From contig JAHLEZ010000010.1 in NCBI GenBank assembly GCA_020726505.1, forward strand, positions 1,116,001 to 1,180,000: DNA of 64,000 nt. Reading direction: 5' to 3'. How positions within the stretch are numbered: position 1 is the first letter of the stretch; every line of letters starts with the position of its first letter. A program made the translations under genes and the position numbers. The notes beneath the pieces are model-generated. The model made no database searches, was not told where the DNA came from, and saw nothing but the letters and a program-made list of their open reading frames with translations. Of this stretch, positions 11,401-26,596 are shown piece by piece. This DNA is from Leptodontidium sp. MPI-SDFR-AT-0119 (taxonomy: Eukaryota > Ascomycota > Leotiomycetes > Helotiales > Leptodontidiaceae).

Positions 11401-14400
11401 ACCGGCCTTCCTCGGGGATCCTCCGCGATGCGATGCGATGGATGGTTGGCGATGATTCCAGTTTTCTAGCTGTCCAGCCCAGCTGTACAGTACATACAGA
11501 ACAATGCGCAGTCCAGCAGTCAATGAGTTTTTCAATCTCTCAATCTCTCACTCTCCATTGACTGACTGGGTTTGCGTTGCATTGTACCAAGAATAATAAA
11601 CAAACAGTGTCAAAACAAACACATCAGCTGCTCAATTCCTGTTGCCGGCAGTCTATCTATCTACCTATCACCGGCCAGGGCAACTGCTTTGCTTCGTTTT
11701 GCTGTTCCCAGCCTGTGCTCGCTCCCTGGATACAGGCTTTCATCGCTGTGCGCAGCCTGAGTTGCGCCGCTCTTTGCCTCACAGGACCCTCCCCGCTGCT
11801 CTTTGATCATCCGCGCACCACGTGCACCCGCAAAATGGCCTCTTTCAGCCTTGGAATTCGCCATCTTCAGGGCACATGACGCTTCATTTTCTTGTCTGGA
11901 CGAGACTCCGCGCTCACAATGATGAACACGTCCACTCTATCGGCCGGCCAGGGGAATCCAGGTGCTCAAAGAGAGGCAGAAGCAAATGCACAGCACAGCA
12001 AAACAAAGCAAAGCAAGTCCATCATTCATCCATCCATCGTCACGTTCAGGCTCGGACTCACTCACTCATCACTCGGCCTCGGGGGAGAATTGACCCTCTC
12101 CATACGCAACACCGCTCTCCAATAATGATAATACCGGTACTTGTCTCCAGACAGCTGAAAATGATATCAGAGAGTTCTGGCCAGTGGCAATCCTGGCAAT
12201 CCCAGCTGGGCTGCTGTTTGTTGGCAATAGCGTCTGGATCGGATCAGATCCTATTTCTGACACTCTCTGCAATACCAAGGTAATAATGCGTTGGGTGACT
12301 CCAATAAAGCCAACGGACCCAATACTCAATACGAAGTGTCGCATGAACAGTGGTGAAGCAATAGCAGGAAGGACAGACAGACAATACTTTTCCCGTCCTG
12401 CCAGTCAATGACTCTTGAAGCAACAGCTGTTGCGATGGATTGTGACCCAGTCGTGCTACATACATACAGCAAAAGGACTGACTGCCCTGAATCCCTGAAT
12501 CTCTCTGACCGACTTGCCTGAAAGCACTGAATCGTGGAAGGCGAGGGGGGTGAAGACAAGCGTGGGGTTTTGGCGGTCAACCACTTCCCTGTGACCGCTG
12601 TTCTGTCCGACACCCATCTCTCAGCCTTCCCATCCATCCCTTGAATCAAATCCCTTCACCCCCAATCCCAAAATGGAAAAGCCGACGCCGCTCGTCACGA
12701 CGGGTGAATTAATACCCCAAGGGGCAAGCTGGCCCCCTGAAAAGCCACTACCCGGCACTTCGTCCGTTCTATCGCCAATGGGGCAGCATGTCTCGAAGAG
12801 GCAGTCAGGGCTGCTGTGGCTTCACCTCGGTGCAACCCCCCCTTGCCGGGGAACTTCCAGTGTGCAGCCCAAGACAGGGCTCCCTGCTTGGGTTCCAAAG
12901 ATTCGGGTTACTGCCCTGCAAGAGGGAGGAGGGAAGAGGAAATGTGTGCAACTGGGGATTGTGGTGAACCACCACCAACCAGATTGGAAATCCCGGCACC
13001 ATCATTTGACTCGCCCGAGTCGTTGTGGTTGTCGTCGTCGTAGTCGTCCAGCCGGCGACAAAACAGAGGATGAAATTGATAATGTCATGGAAATCCCCCC
13101 AACAAGCACATCTCCTTCGTCTCGTCTGTCTGTCTGACTGACTCCCACTTCGGCTTCATCATATTCTCTCGCCAGTGTCGTGTGCGCTATTCGGGAATTC
13201 GACCCTTTGAACCGCTTCCGTAGAAGTATCGTGACCCTTTTCCCCCCAGGAATTGTCTCAGCCGGAAGAATGTACACGCTACAAAGCCGTCACGAAGTCA
13301 AACTTTTCCCGAGGCAACGGTTGCGGAGAAATGGGAGTCTCCCCTCCTTCAAAGAATCTTCTTCATTAGCTCGCATTCAAAGGACGAATGTCGAAATCTA
13401 GAGATTGTCTCATTTCCCCTCTGTCATAATTCCATATGCAAATTTCTATTGTGAAAGCCATGATCATTGCCGTGGGGAGAAGCCGGGTGACAGGACCGTG
13501 GTTGCTGTTGATGGCTTGGAGGTCCCGAGGCTCTCGGAAGATAATTTACTTACAGCTACCACAGAAATGAGGGGAAAGGAAATATTGAACTTGCGCTTCT
13601 TCACCACGACGACAATACCTCGGAAAGAAGCATTTGGTGCATCGTGAAATCGATACTAACATGCCAGGTGTGAATACATGTGATACGAAGGACAAGTTTA
13701 TGAGATCGAGGCAAAAGATGGTACCTAGGTACAGTTCCAAAGGTACCTATCGAAGCAGCTAACACAAGATATGTCCTTTGCCGAGCTTGTACGATTTATT
13801 GCCAAGTAAGATCTTACTAGCTTTTCGCATTCCAGGCTACTTTCACTATTACTGCTCTTTTTACGATCCTTACCTTCTCCGATTATCGAAAATTCCTTCC
13901 TTACTTCATACTCCAAAAGCTCTCCCTTACGGCCGCCAACAGAAAGTCAGAAGATACCTCCTTCCATGCATCCATCGCAAATAATAAAATTCCCGCCGCA
14001 AACGCCTACCCGCTCGCCAACCAATTCTTCTAGAAGCGCAAGCACACCTCCAACTCTCTCACTCAACACACCCTCATCGTGAACTTACTCCCTCCACTCC
14101 GCTCCACCCACCCGTCCTGTCGACCGGGGTTATCCAACCCGAGACCACGGGAATACCCCAACTTCTTCACCCCCACACATAAATCGCCTTCTAACCCAAT
14201 CCAGCCACAAGGAACCCAACTCTCCGCGCATCCCAAACAGGGTCTCCAAATATCCATCGATAGGTCTTCCAGCATCCCATCCTCCCAACAGACCCAAACA
14301 GGGCGTTTTCCTCATCCTCTCTCCCTTCCTCCCTTCCCTCTCCCTAATCAAATACCAAACCAAACCAAACGCAAAACCAGAACCAAACAAAAACTCCAGA

Positions 14401-15951
14401 GTTACATCGTCAATATTAGTTAGCATTTTGCAATCGCTGATTGAACAAGGCATAACCAAACAAATCCCATCACCTGGACTTCTCCTACCGGCTCTCCATC
14501 CCAAAGCGTGCATAGCTCAGATCCCTCAAACCCAATCCATCTTGTCATCCCTATCAGCCCATGCATTTCCGATTTTACTGATACAGGGCATCACAAATGA
14601 CCAAAGCACAGCAGCTGATGAGCTGCTCGCATCGCATCTTATCACATCACATCTTACGGTGTCACATCCGGGACCTAGGGACCTTACTTCCCCGCGCGCC
14701 GCGTCCGTCGATGGGTTTGCGTCGTTTTTATGACTCGTTATAATTGATTCTTTATCCATTGTCCAAACTCCAAAGGTAACTAGGTACCGAACGCGCCTTC
14801 ATCATTCCTCATGTCCGTCATGCCATGTCACAACTGCAGCTGAGGAATGTAATGTAAGGTAAACATGCACGATCGATCTGACTGAGCTATCCTCCTTACT
14901 TGCATGTCATGCATTATCAATAAACTTTCTCTATCCCTATCCCTCCCTATCGCAAACAATTGAAATTGACTCCCTTTGCCTCCCAACCTGCCATGCTTGC
15001 CAGACCTGGGTTGTAAACGAACCCCACGTTCTACCTTGCTCCTGGTCCGTCCCCCACGTTTCGCAAACCTCACCACATGACTCCCGCTCTACCTATCAAA
15101 CCAACCGCAACCGCAAAGGCACGACCCGTACCGCCCTTCCCTTCCCTTGAATCCCTTCCTCCTCATCAAACTGCGCCGTCATCTTATCAAATTCCATCAC
15201 ATCACATCACAAATCCCCCTTACAAAAGAAAAGAAACACTACCATTCGCTCAAAAATACTTCGTAAGCAAATCAACTGCCCGGCGTTTAAGAAAGAAGCT
15301 GGTTGGTTCGGCGCAGGTCAAAAAATCGCAGCACACAGCACCATCAATAAATCCTCTTCTACGAATTTTATTATTGGTCCACTTACCTACGTATCACAAA
15401 CTCACTCGTAGGCTTCACTCGCTCACTCGCTGCTGTTTATTCATTCGTTGGTATTTTTGGACAGGCTCGAGGCCAACACTCCTCCCTCGCTCCCTCAGCC
15501 CCTGAGAAAGAAGAGGTCATGCGCAACACAAAGCACACATCAAATCAGCCTGTACAATTCAGCGTTTTGAACAACTCATGAAACAATCCCGCACGTCCAT
15601 CTCACGCGAACAGATCTCCTGAAAGGCAAGACGGGGCAAGACAAGACATCAGCACTTTATTCTCTGCCTGACTGACTCTGTTATTTGATTGTTGTCAAAG
15701 CTCGCATCGATCACTTGCCCATTCTGAATTCCATTTGTTTGAATGGTAAGGCGGATCATCGCGCCGCTACCCCATCCCATCCATCAGGCGAGCGACCTTC
15801 GCCTTGGGCTTGGACCCCAAGCATAACAAAGCAGAGCGATCAGATGGGCAGCAAAATACCGCCCTCTACCCAATAACCTAACCTATCGGTTTGGATTTGG
15901 ATTTGCGCAACGCCCGGGAGCCCGAGACATGTAGATAGACAGGTATCAGCA

Positions 15952-15969
15952 CTTACAATTACAATTACA
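15952..15969. repeat. (TTACAA)3 simple repeat
   Basis: Three tandem TTACAA units lie in the gene-free region. Confidence 0.85.
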
Positions 15970-16410
15970 GCGGCTGGTAAGGTAATTGTTTAATCCTTGA
16001 GGAGGCGTTGGTCTGTCTACGGCATCTGCTTGGGTTCGGGTTTGACAACGCAGAGATCAACTGATGCGTGACTAACTGTTACATGGAAGTGAAGTCAATA
16101 CAGCCCTACTCAGCCTCGAGTTACTCGATACTTTGTCATATCGTCATCCATCCGTCTACCTATCTCAGGCTGCCTGTTGTGGCGAAGATAGCTACCTACT
16201 CTCATGCATGAGCTGAAAACTCTCTAAAGCTTTGAAGGAAGAAGAAGCATCCTCGTGATGTCCCAAAGCCATGATGATGCATTGGATAAGGAACGAAGAT
16301 GTTACATATGACTCTGCTTTGCGCGTACGAATTACAACCTTCAGCAGCCTCACAAGGACGTAATTCGGTGCTTACGCTATTGATATCCCATCAATCGGAG
16401 TACCGCATCC

Positions 16411-16430
16411 ATCTCATCTCATCTCATCCC
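16411..16430. repeat. (ATCTC)n simple repeat
   Basis: Tandem ATCTC units are visible, the last copy degenerate. Confidence 0.8.
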
Positions 16431-17216
16431 ATGGCATCTCATCAGCGCCTCCACCGAAGTCACGATAGGTAGGTAGAGATTCCATTCAAATCACACGATT
16501 GCCTCAGAGGGAATTCAAATCAGGCACCCACCCGTCACCGCACGCCTCTTCCTCCACAAGAAACTCCAAGAGGGGGGGGCCCTGAAAATTCCCCACGCAA
16601 GCGACGACCGTTCGCCACAACCCCGGATATTTCACTCCAGACCTATTTGTATTTCTGTGGAGGTGTCGATGGCGTTCGTTGCCTTATCCTGTGGTTCGGG
16701 ATGAAAGCCGCGGTATCGAAATCCATCACGAGGACAGGAACTTGATACTCAGCCTTGCTTGCTGGCTGGTCTGAGGTTCGGGTCGCCCCTTCGCTTCGCT
16801 TCGCCACCTCTCTCGCTCTCGCTCTCTCATCGGTCAGGTCTCGCTTTTGAGGAGTTCAAACAATGGAAACCCTCGAAATGGAAGGCGAGACGCTGCAAAC
16901 GACGGGAAGTTGTCTGTATGGTACAGTATGGACTTCATCCTAAGCGCCCGAAAGGAACAGGATAGGATGCGGCGAATACCTTAATGAGATTTCCAAGACC
17001 AGGGATTTAATACCCCCAGAAAAATAAATAATTGAATTAAATATTAAATAAGTACAGAGTAAGAAGTTAATAATCAACCGAACCCGAATGACCATCCCAT
17101 CCATCCTTATCCATCCCCCACGATTCCAACTCGGCAGCTTCCCAAAATGGACAACCGACTGACTTCCCTCCCTCCATTCCTTTGCGCCGACCATCCTATC
17201 CGGCCCATCACCCGAA

Positions 17217-17248
17217 AATCGAAGATGAAGACGAAGACGAAGACGAAA
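17217..17248. repeat. (GAAGAC)n simple repeat
   Basis: Tandem GAAGAC/GAAGAT units are visible over about 30 bases. The frame 17182-17526 that crosses it has no other protein-like features. Confidence 0.85.
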
Positions 17249-20200
17249 CCAAGAAGGGTGTTCGGCCCTTTGCAAAAGAGGAAGGTTTGGGCATCTCCCA
17301 TGGACTCGAGCACAGAATAGTTGACATCATCTGGTCGCATCTTTTGGGCAGGGCAGGCAGGTCACGACCACGATCCTGTTTTTTTCTCAATCCCGTCCCC
17401 TCCCCGCCAATCGAAACCAAAGCGAGCGAAGAAGCAGCGAAGTCATGCCGCTCGTTCGTTCGGTCGGTCGATCGGCGGGATAAAGATGCGGAGAAGATAT
17501 CCTGGGGTAATTGTACAGTTCCCTAGGAAATAGACATCGATGTCATCTTTATTATTTCTTTGATTTTCTGGTTTTTTTATTTAATGCGCCGAAGAAGTTA
17601 ACCATGTGCTCGCTCACTGGGTTAAGAAGGACTCTTCTCATTCGGCCGCATGTAACGATTATGGAGTAGGTACCTCGGGCTTGAACTACCCCACTTCTCT
17701 ATACGCGCATCGCAACAACACCTGCCCAGGGCACATCGTTCTTCAAATCAACTGAGAGGTAGGTACGGGTACGCAATCGAACTGCCTCTCTGCTCTTTTT
17801 TTCACATGTCTTCGGCGATAAGCCTCGCCTCTTCTCTAACCATCCTACCTTCAAAGAACTCTCTTTAGGTACTTTGTACCGAGCCAACGACTTACTAACT
17901 GACTACCCCAACTGTGACTGTTAAAGCTAAGAAAAACTCCCCGAAGTCCATCTCCTACCATGATTCCATCCCCTCCAATCATAAATTCGGGGTTATTCTT
18001 TCTTGGTTTCTTGTCTTGGAGTTTGTCAAGACTGGCTTCTTGGCCGGCTTGCTAGTTAGCCAAGTAATGAGGAGAAACTGAAGTGAGGTACGCGTCGGAG
18101 GCAATTCCCTCTGCATATCGAGGCTTGATGGGCTTGCTTGATGGGCTTACGCTTGAGCTGTACCCCGACTTTACTTTTCCCTCGTGGTCAGGTCAGTTTC
18201 CCGCGCTTGAACCGCGATTAGTTGACGAGTTTGAATTGAGGGTACAGGGCTCAATGATCGGGACTAGGAAGCGGCAGTGAGTGAGGAGAAGTGGTGCTTT
18301 CAAGCGACCCTTCTTGCGGCCTTTCCCTGTTCCTCAATGAAGCTCTCTCTCCAGTAAAATTCACCCCGCAAGCCCCAAACACTCCCCCGGTCCAGTCCCT
18401 TTCTTTCTCCAACACCAACACCAATACCAAGCCGCCGCCGACGACGACTAAAATAATCCACAAAGCCATGGAATCCCACGGCCCGATTAAATCCCAATCC
18501 CCTCTTCGACTGACTCACTATAGGAATTCCCAAACCTTCTGCTTCTTCGTTTCTTCTTCTCGCATTCTTCTTCTCGCGTTAAGACAAACCGACGAGAGTT
18601 CAGATTTAGAGCAGGGCCCATCCCATCTCATCTCATGACATGTCATATCACGATCTCACATGCATGCAGAGGCAGTCCATCATCTCGGCCCCACCTCCAC
18701 AATTTTCCCCCTCCCGATCCCCTCCCCACATGCCACATCCCAAGCAGCATGTGCATGAGTTGGTAAGTTTAGCTCCAAAGTAAATTCCCCATCTTCCTCG
18801 TCATTCTCGTCCCCATCCTCATCCCCAGAACCCTTCCAAAAGCATAAAATTTAATTAAACAAATTGAATTAATACAAAGTTTCAATCAATCCGGCTCAAG
18901 AACCGAGGGAAAAGTGAGTGGCACGAAGACGTTTCCGGTGGGAGGTACGGAATATGGTTCGCATGTGCTTTATCCAGTAGGCTGGGCTGGGCTAGCTGCT
19001 CTACTTTCAGGTCATCAGCGTAGGCAGGTACCTGGCGCACCACATCGCGTGGCATCATGTGGGAGCCGCGGCTCCGATCGGAGATATCTTGATTTCTGGG
19101 ACTTGGAATTCAACCATCTCACACGGTACTGTAAATTACCGTACGTATGGCGGCTTAACTTGTGATCATGACGGACGTGCAGTACAAATCCTGCTCTTTC
19201 TTCTCTTGACTTTTCCTTCCTCGCTCGGAAATGCTGAGGTGCAAAAGTCTCCCCTCCTAGAACTTTGTAAAGAATTATCACTCAGCGTTACATCTGACAA
19301 GTCCTTGCAAAGCATCCTTTCTCTCTTCCCTCTTTCCCTTTCTCAACGATAAAAATCATCGGATATCCCCCCAACCCCCCCCAGAAGCCTGTCAAACACA
19401 AAATAAAAAGTACGGTAGGGTTGGTAAGCCAGCAAGACAGAAAGAGAAGGAACAAAAAAAACAAAGAATCCCAATATCTGGTAACACGGCACGGGGAAGT
19501 TCCCCTTCGACTTCCCCGTGCATTCGCTTCCAAGCTGATGGAGAGTTCGGTAGCGTGGCCTCGTGGTTGTGGTTATGAAGTTCTGGTAAATTTACCGTTA
19601 CTGTCGTGGTAGCCAGGCCAAGGGGAAGACTATCCATCTTCCCCGGCGCCTATGTGGTTAGGGATTAGCCTCATCCCACAGGGTGCGGGTCGGCTCCTTC
19701 CCCCGAATATGGTACCTCGACAGTGTAGATCGGTTTTCCGCAAGGTACCGTTGTAAATTTACTGTAAGGCACAAAACTCAAGCTCGTATCCATTGATTGA
19801 GACCTCGGATTAATTCTAGTTTAGGTACAGTGACGGCATTTGGGTTGAAGGAAGGGAGGTTACGATAGGATGATCGGGGGGATTTGGTGGCTTGATTGGG
19901 AATAAGAGTTTTATTCATTTCTTAGTTAGTTAGCTTGTTGATTAGTTATTGCATTTAATAGATAGATGGGAACGGCAGTTGGTTTGGAAGGGATTGTGGG
20001 TTCTCGGAGGAATGGAGTCGTGCTGAATTAATTGAATGATGAGGTTTGGGACGAACAGTCAATCTCATGGCATTATTCAGATCACTTCAGCAAGCCTTAT
20101 TTGTCCCCGCTGGAAAGTTAACAATAATTATGCCATTTATTCGCATCAGCATTATCTGCATCTCACGAGTCAACAAAGACAACCAAACCTATTCTTGAAC

Positions 20201-23131
20201 CAAACCTGCAGAGAAATAACATAATAGAAATAACGTCCTTCTCTTCTGGAACATCTTGAAACCCCAGGCAGCCCTCTCGAAAGTTTAATCCAGCTCAGAA
20301 ATTGACACTCGGACGAACTCTGCCAGCCTCGGCTCCAGCTCGAATCGAGGTCCAGCTGAGTCGAGCTCTCAAGTATCAAGGTCTCAAAGTCTTCAAGTCT
20401 CGAAGCGATCGACAGTCGCATCAACTGCCTTTCCCTTCTCGAAACAGAAATACCGCTGTCTCATCCGAATTTCGGGACGGGCCTCACATCCCCAGGGGCG
20501 CCGCCGCGCAAATGTTTCAAAGCCACTTCACCACTTGAGATGCCTGAACACAGGATGTTTCGTCCTGCGAGTCAGGTTGAAACGTGATAGGGGTTCGTCA
20601 CGATGCAGCATCCATCCAGCTCTCGCAGTTCGTTCCGCGAGCGAGCGGATGGGGAGCCGGTGGTGCTATGGCTGTTCAAAGCTCCAGGGTACGGAAACTC
20701 TGTTTTTAATATTAGTGATGTGGTGATGGTTTGATCGCATCATTGAGACTTTTGGTTTGATGCATGGAAGACAGAGAAGGGAGGGGGGTTTGGGCGATTG
20801 AGTTTCCTTGTTGAGATCTCCATCGCGAGTCAGAGAAGGTTCAAACTCAAGGTTCAAACTCGCAGTTCGGGGATGGATGTCGGGGATGATGATATTCGGA
20901 ACGTAACCGAGATGCAAATCGCCAACCAGTTCGTCTTCCTCAAACCACCCGTCAGCTAGGATTGACTTCCAATCCTTCTATGATATGATATGTCTCTGAT
21001 ATGCTGATATGATTGGGACCCGACAAACCAACAGCCGGAACCCAAGCTTCGTCCCCATTCAGCATATCGGCGCATCCTCCTCCCTATTCGGTCATTATGA
21101 AGGAAGAAGATCTATGTTTGCTCAGACCTGATCAATCCCCAGGACGACGACCGCCTCGCGGATTTGCCTCCCGAGATTGCCATTACCAACTGCCCCTTAT
21201 CTGAACACCCTGTAATCAAGGATCACCATCAAAACGGTCGGACGGATCCAAACCCCAAATAATAAAAACTGGAAAATAATAAATAAAATTAAACTGAATA
21301 TTTTCGATGTCACCTCCCACCCCTGAAATCAGTAGGGCATGAACACCCGCCTCCTAAAAGCAGGGAGCCATCGTCGTCGTCAGGGCAGGGTCCTAACCGA
21401 ACCCCTGACCAGCCATTCCATTGGAAGCATCCCCAGAATTCCTCTCCCAAAAGAGAATTCCGGAAGCAAGCCATTGACCCTCACTGGCCGCGGAAGCTGG
21501 CTCTGCAACCCGTCCGTCCTCACCTGCCCTTCCCACGAGGTCTTTGGGAACTGACTCTTCCAAAACTCTATTTCTCGAACAGGCATTCTCACGACGTCGG
21601 TGGTAATCACGCAAGTCAAGTCATGTCTTGACATGAACCTGAAGACATCTCCTTTACAACACGGTTCATGCGCTCTACTCCATGCATCAATTCGAGTCCC
21701 ATCACATGTGTATGCAGTGCGACTAAAATGCTTCCAGAAGCGCGTCGTATAGCTACAATGATCTAAATCTCTTCAGGCTAAACCTGTCCCATGGTCCCCA
21801 TCGCCGGCGCAATCTAAATCTGCACCAGTTTCGAAGCTGGATATGCAGGTACGAAATCAAAACACCACCACCCACACTCCAGCCTTGTCATTGGCGCGCC
21901 TCCTCACCCACCCCCTCTCCTTCACGTGCCTGTCTTGGATCCAGCAATCAGCGACGGCAGGAGACCCATGACTTGGACGGCCTTCGAAATCCATGCTTCT
22001 AGCGCACTTCCATGCATCGAGCCCACATCCCCTGCATTGATCCACCCTCCACAGACTCCACTCCTCTCCACTTGGCTCCACCCTCCCAACCGGCTCGCCT
22101 CTCCAAAGGTCCGATTAAATTATTCACAAGCTGAAGAAAATGCCAACCCTGCTTCACACATGGTTTTTTCTCTTTCTCTCTCGTCACGCCCCACACCATA
22201 AGCGCCGGCTCTCCAATAAGGATCTGCGAATCTGGCAGGATGGAGATCAAAAGGGCCAGACCAGACGTGTGGACCACACCTCCTACCCTTCCCCACTCTC
22301 CCCCGCTTTGGGAAAAGCAAGAAAAAAGAAAGGCCCGGATAAACGCGGAGCTCTCCGGCCGGTTGAATTAATACCCGAGCTAAACCAGATGGAGAAATTA
22401 TCTGGTCCTTTGAACATGAACGAACTGGGGCACGGCGGCGGCGGGGAAAGGAAGGCCCGCAAGCTTTCGTTTCCATGGAATAATGGATGGAATGGAGGAA
22501 AAGATTATCCGTCCGGCGAGATGGAAGGACATGTGATGAGGGGTTCGTGTCACGATGTTATGTTTTGGTACATCTTATTTGTTGGTGATGATGAGGACAT
22601 CAGCCTCGAATGCTGTGCCACAACCATGATTCGGCTTGAAGGACCGTTACTCCCTTCATTCTTCGCCTCATCCATTCACAACACTGAAAGCGAAAAGAAA
22701 ACAGAAGAAGAAAAACTGCATGTCTTACGGCGCAGACCGCCACTTCTCTTTACTCCTCATTCCCTTCCCCTCACAACCTGGAAGTCGCAAGCCCAGAAAA
22801 TCAACATGGAGTACGAGTACGGAGGAGAGAGAAATAAGCCTTACATTAACGTTACCTCCAGGAAACTCCACCGAACGGAATCCACAAACCGCAAATCCAA
22901 TCCCCAATGGGAACATAACTTCCCAGGTACCACACCGTACCGAACCATATCAAAGTCACTTTCCGGTACGAGTAATAACTCAGAGACCGCCGGTGCGGTA
23001 CTTCCCTCCGTACGTACGAGCATAGCAAATCATTCACACATACAGTACTTCCGGAGACCAGACTTACTCTTCTGCTTTTCCGAACAAAGTTAAGGGTACG
23101 AGGGGAAAAGAACTGCAACCAGGATATACAT

Positions 23132-23149
23132 CCTTACCTTACCTTACCT
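23132..23149. repeat. (CCTTA)n simple repeat
   Basis: Three to four tandem CCTTA units are visible. Confidence 0.8.
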
Positions 23150-26100
23150 ACTTTTGTTAACCTTTCCGTACCTATACCCACTATTATCGTCAGCTTCCAA
23201 TCTGAGCCATGGCCAGGCGAGGCCAGGGCAAGGCCCCGCTTCATCTCTTCGCTGACAGCTTCCCCGAGCGACGACCCAGCCGAATGGAAACGAATTTCCA
23301 GCGATCGATTTTTTGATTTGATTTGATTGATGAGGAGGGGGAGGTGGAGAATCCACTCTGGAGGGAAGGATGAAGGGTGAGATGGGTTGGACAGTGCTCT
23401 TGCGAGACGTCTGTAGTCTTGTCAGCTATCCTGACCGTACGGAGTATGTTGATAGGCATATGCTACACCGTATGCTAAAGAGTAAGTGGTCTTTGATAGC
23501 GAAGCATGTTGCTCTTACTTGCCGCATAGGCATATCATTATTATATCTTATCATACTCGATAGGTAGCATATCGGCAGATGATATAGAAGACAGGGAGGG
23601 AAGGCAAGAAGGAAGGAAACGTTAAGGTGATCAAAGCGTGGTATTCCAAACATATCCTGCCTTTCCCAGTACAGTACGCGTATTTTCCATTTCCACCTCC
23701 ACCTCCATCCCCTGCATTTACACTTTTATTATTTCCATTATTATTTTATTCCTCTTCCATCCTCTAAACGGAAGGCGAAAGGCGTTCGTTCGTTTTGTCT
23801 TGTCTCAAAAATGCCGTTCATCCTTCCATTCTTTCGTCACCCAACCCCCAATCCAAACATCCTGAACACCCAACCCCCACGCAACGTGGGATGCACCATT
23901 TCAATACAGAAGGTGGGGTGGCCAGATAGCTGGCCGCCCAGGGTGTCTCGTGAGAGTTGCCGGACGGTATTCCGTGGGAGTGGATGGTGTGGCCCAGGCG
24001 CCTATCACAGTTGTCAAAAGTGCACGTTTGAAGATGATGGAAATGCCTTCTTGCATTTTGGGTATTGGGTTTGCTTGGGTGGGAGAGGAGAGGAAAGGGA
24101 AGGTCGTTCCTGGTTGGTAGCTCTTCTTGGTTTCGGATATCCCCGATGCCTCCTCTGTTGTTAATCGAGCGTTGCGTAGGTAAGAAGGGAAAGCCATGTG
24201 ATTTCGAAGATGAAAGCACGCAATAATCAAAGAGTCTTCTGAAATTGCCGTATTCGTTCCTCTCCTCTCGCTAGCCAGCCCATTATTCCAAGGCTTCATC
24301 TATTGCAGTATCCACATCCCACTCCAATTCCCGAGTCCACGGCTCTCCCTACCAAATACCAAGTTTGATCCTCCTTTTTAATCAAAAGCAATCAAAGAGA
24401 CATCAAGGTCCACGCATCCGATCCTTTCCCAAAAGAATCCACTGAAAATTTATAATAATAAACTCAAAATCAACCCCCATGTCATCCTCTCCTGGACCAA
24501 ACCAGGAAACCATTTCACCGTTCCATCACAGCCAACCATCCACCGATACATTCCACCAATACCACACCACACCTTGACAATTCCTCCTCAATCCAACAGT
24601 CCAGACCCACCCCACTCCCCCAACTACGGTATGATATCTATCCTATCTCACTTTCACTCCTAGCGCAGCCTCCGGGGAAGCATTGCGAACCATCCGCCTG
24701 GAATTGGTTCACGTTTCGCGGTCACCCTCCCTCCTTCCGCGACGCCATCTCGGCTTCCTCATCTCCCCCCCTCTCATCCTCCCGCGTCTCAAGCGCGCAA
24801 GAGAAACACCAGTCACATCTCATCACATCACATTTCGCGATACCACAGTACAGTCCACGCGTCGTGCATATCAACAAGACGATACGAGCAAGTTAACTTT
24901 ACTTTCGTTGAAAAAGCTAAAAGTTTACTTGAGAAGGTTTCGCGGAGTTCGGAATGGGTTGGTTGATAAGCTTTATTGTTTATCTCCGTGTCGAGTTCAG
25001 GGGATCATTCTCGCGTTTTCTATGACTATGTTTACATACACTGCACGCTGGCTGGAGCACACTTCCTCCCCGAATAGACTTTTCCCACTTCCTGGTTGAT
25101 GTGCCGGTTTCAAGGGAGCCGAGTTTGGTAGTAAGGTTGCTTTTCTATTGTCCTCGTTTTTATTTTATTCATATTTTCATAATTTATAATTCAATTCCTC
25201 CTTTTTCCTTTTCTTTTTTTCTTGTCGGGGAAGTACCGATGTGAGAGAGCCATACCCACGTGTCCTCGTTCAAATTATTCTCCGATTCCTGAAGTGGGTA
25301 ATGCAGATATCGCCATTTGCGTCGGTGGCTTGCTTAATTATCCGTGGCTTCCTATTCCCATCCCTATTCCCACGCCGAGGCTGGACTCGGCCACATTCCT
25401 CCCAGCCTGTTCCAGTTCCTCCCTCCCTCGGTTCTCCTGACATCTGAGATGTTGGTGATGAACTTGCAGCTGAAGTTGAAGCCCATGTTTGAAACGAGCT
25501 CTGCCTCTCTCTTGTCAAGGCATAACGAGGCGTAAGTGTTGTCAGAGTATCTATCGGAAGGAAGCGTGGGGTTCGGGACGTTATGTTGGTCTGGTTGGTT
25601 TAGCAATACCGTACTCGGGAACTGTGCTGCTCTGTACTGTAAATTTACAATCAGTATATTTGATCTCCTGATTCGAAGCGAGGTAGGCTGCATGTGCCTG
25701 CTTGATCTCAACCCGATATACGGGACCGCTTAACCAACAGGTAAGTGCCGGTGTAGGTGCGGATGCAGCATCTCGCTCGTGTACGATGTGATAGCTCATA
25801 TCTTTGCGAGAAATGATGGGGTGGGAAGTCCAACCTCTCGCATCATTTCTTTTGTTTTATTCCCATATTTAGTTTTGCTTCTTGTTGGTTATACTTCTCG
25901 TATTCAGTTTGTTAAGTTAATGCACCCTAAATTTGAGATTTATTGTTTGCCTTCTTTTTATATCTGATACTTCTACTGCTAGAGACAACTCAATTCGACT
26001 GCTCTTATATTTGGGTTTAGCTTAGCCGGTCGAGCAAAAATATTCTCCCAAACTCCTCATTCAATCAGCATCGAAATCTTCGCAGTTCTAAGTTAATCTT

Positions 26101-26568
26101 TATATCTAAGCTAGAAATCACACATCCGTCAAACTCCCCAAATCAACATCAAAACAAGTTCCAGTTTCAACTTCCCAGCCATCACTCAGCAAGCCTCCAA
26201 CACCAAAAGCAAAAATCAAAATCACAAGCTCAAGCCCGACACATCTAGTCTTCCAAATCGAGCCCACCAAATTCCAGCAGCCAACAGAAATCTAGCCCGA
26301 TACATAACACCAACTCCACCAAATGCACCAACACTCAGCTTTAGGGAGACGAAAACCGGGGAGTCGGGATAGTTGGGTCGGGGTGAGACAGACATGTCAC
26401 TATCCGTCTGTCTAGTCTGGTCCGCAGGTCGCCTGGTTGTGTAGTCGTTAGTTTTCTCCTCTTTCCTTTAGCTTTGTCGTTTATTTTCTTTTCTCCTTTC
26501 CCCTACCTACATTACATAGCATTGCGTTGCATTAAATGGCATAGCCTGCGGTGTTCCCCCTTGTCAGT

Positions 26569-26596
26569 TTCTGTATCTGTATCTGTGTCTGTATCG
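26569..26596. repeat. (TCTGTA)n simple repeat
   Basis: Tandem TCTGTA units with one TCTGTG variant. Confidence 0.85.

Noticed and set aside
22140..23093. 317-codon plus-strand open frame in the gene-free stretch
   Set aside because: Composition is biased (P, S, T, R, K), there is no domain, and overlapping frames are similarly open. Probably a chance ORF in low-complexity DNA.
23128..23150. CCTTACC repeats as clustered minus-strand splice donors
   Set aside because: They form a simple tandem repeat without adjoining coding sequence.
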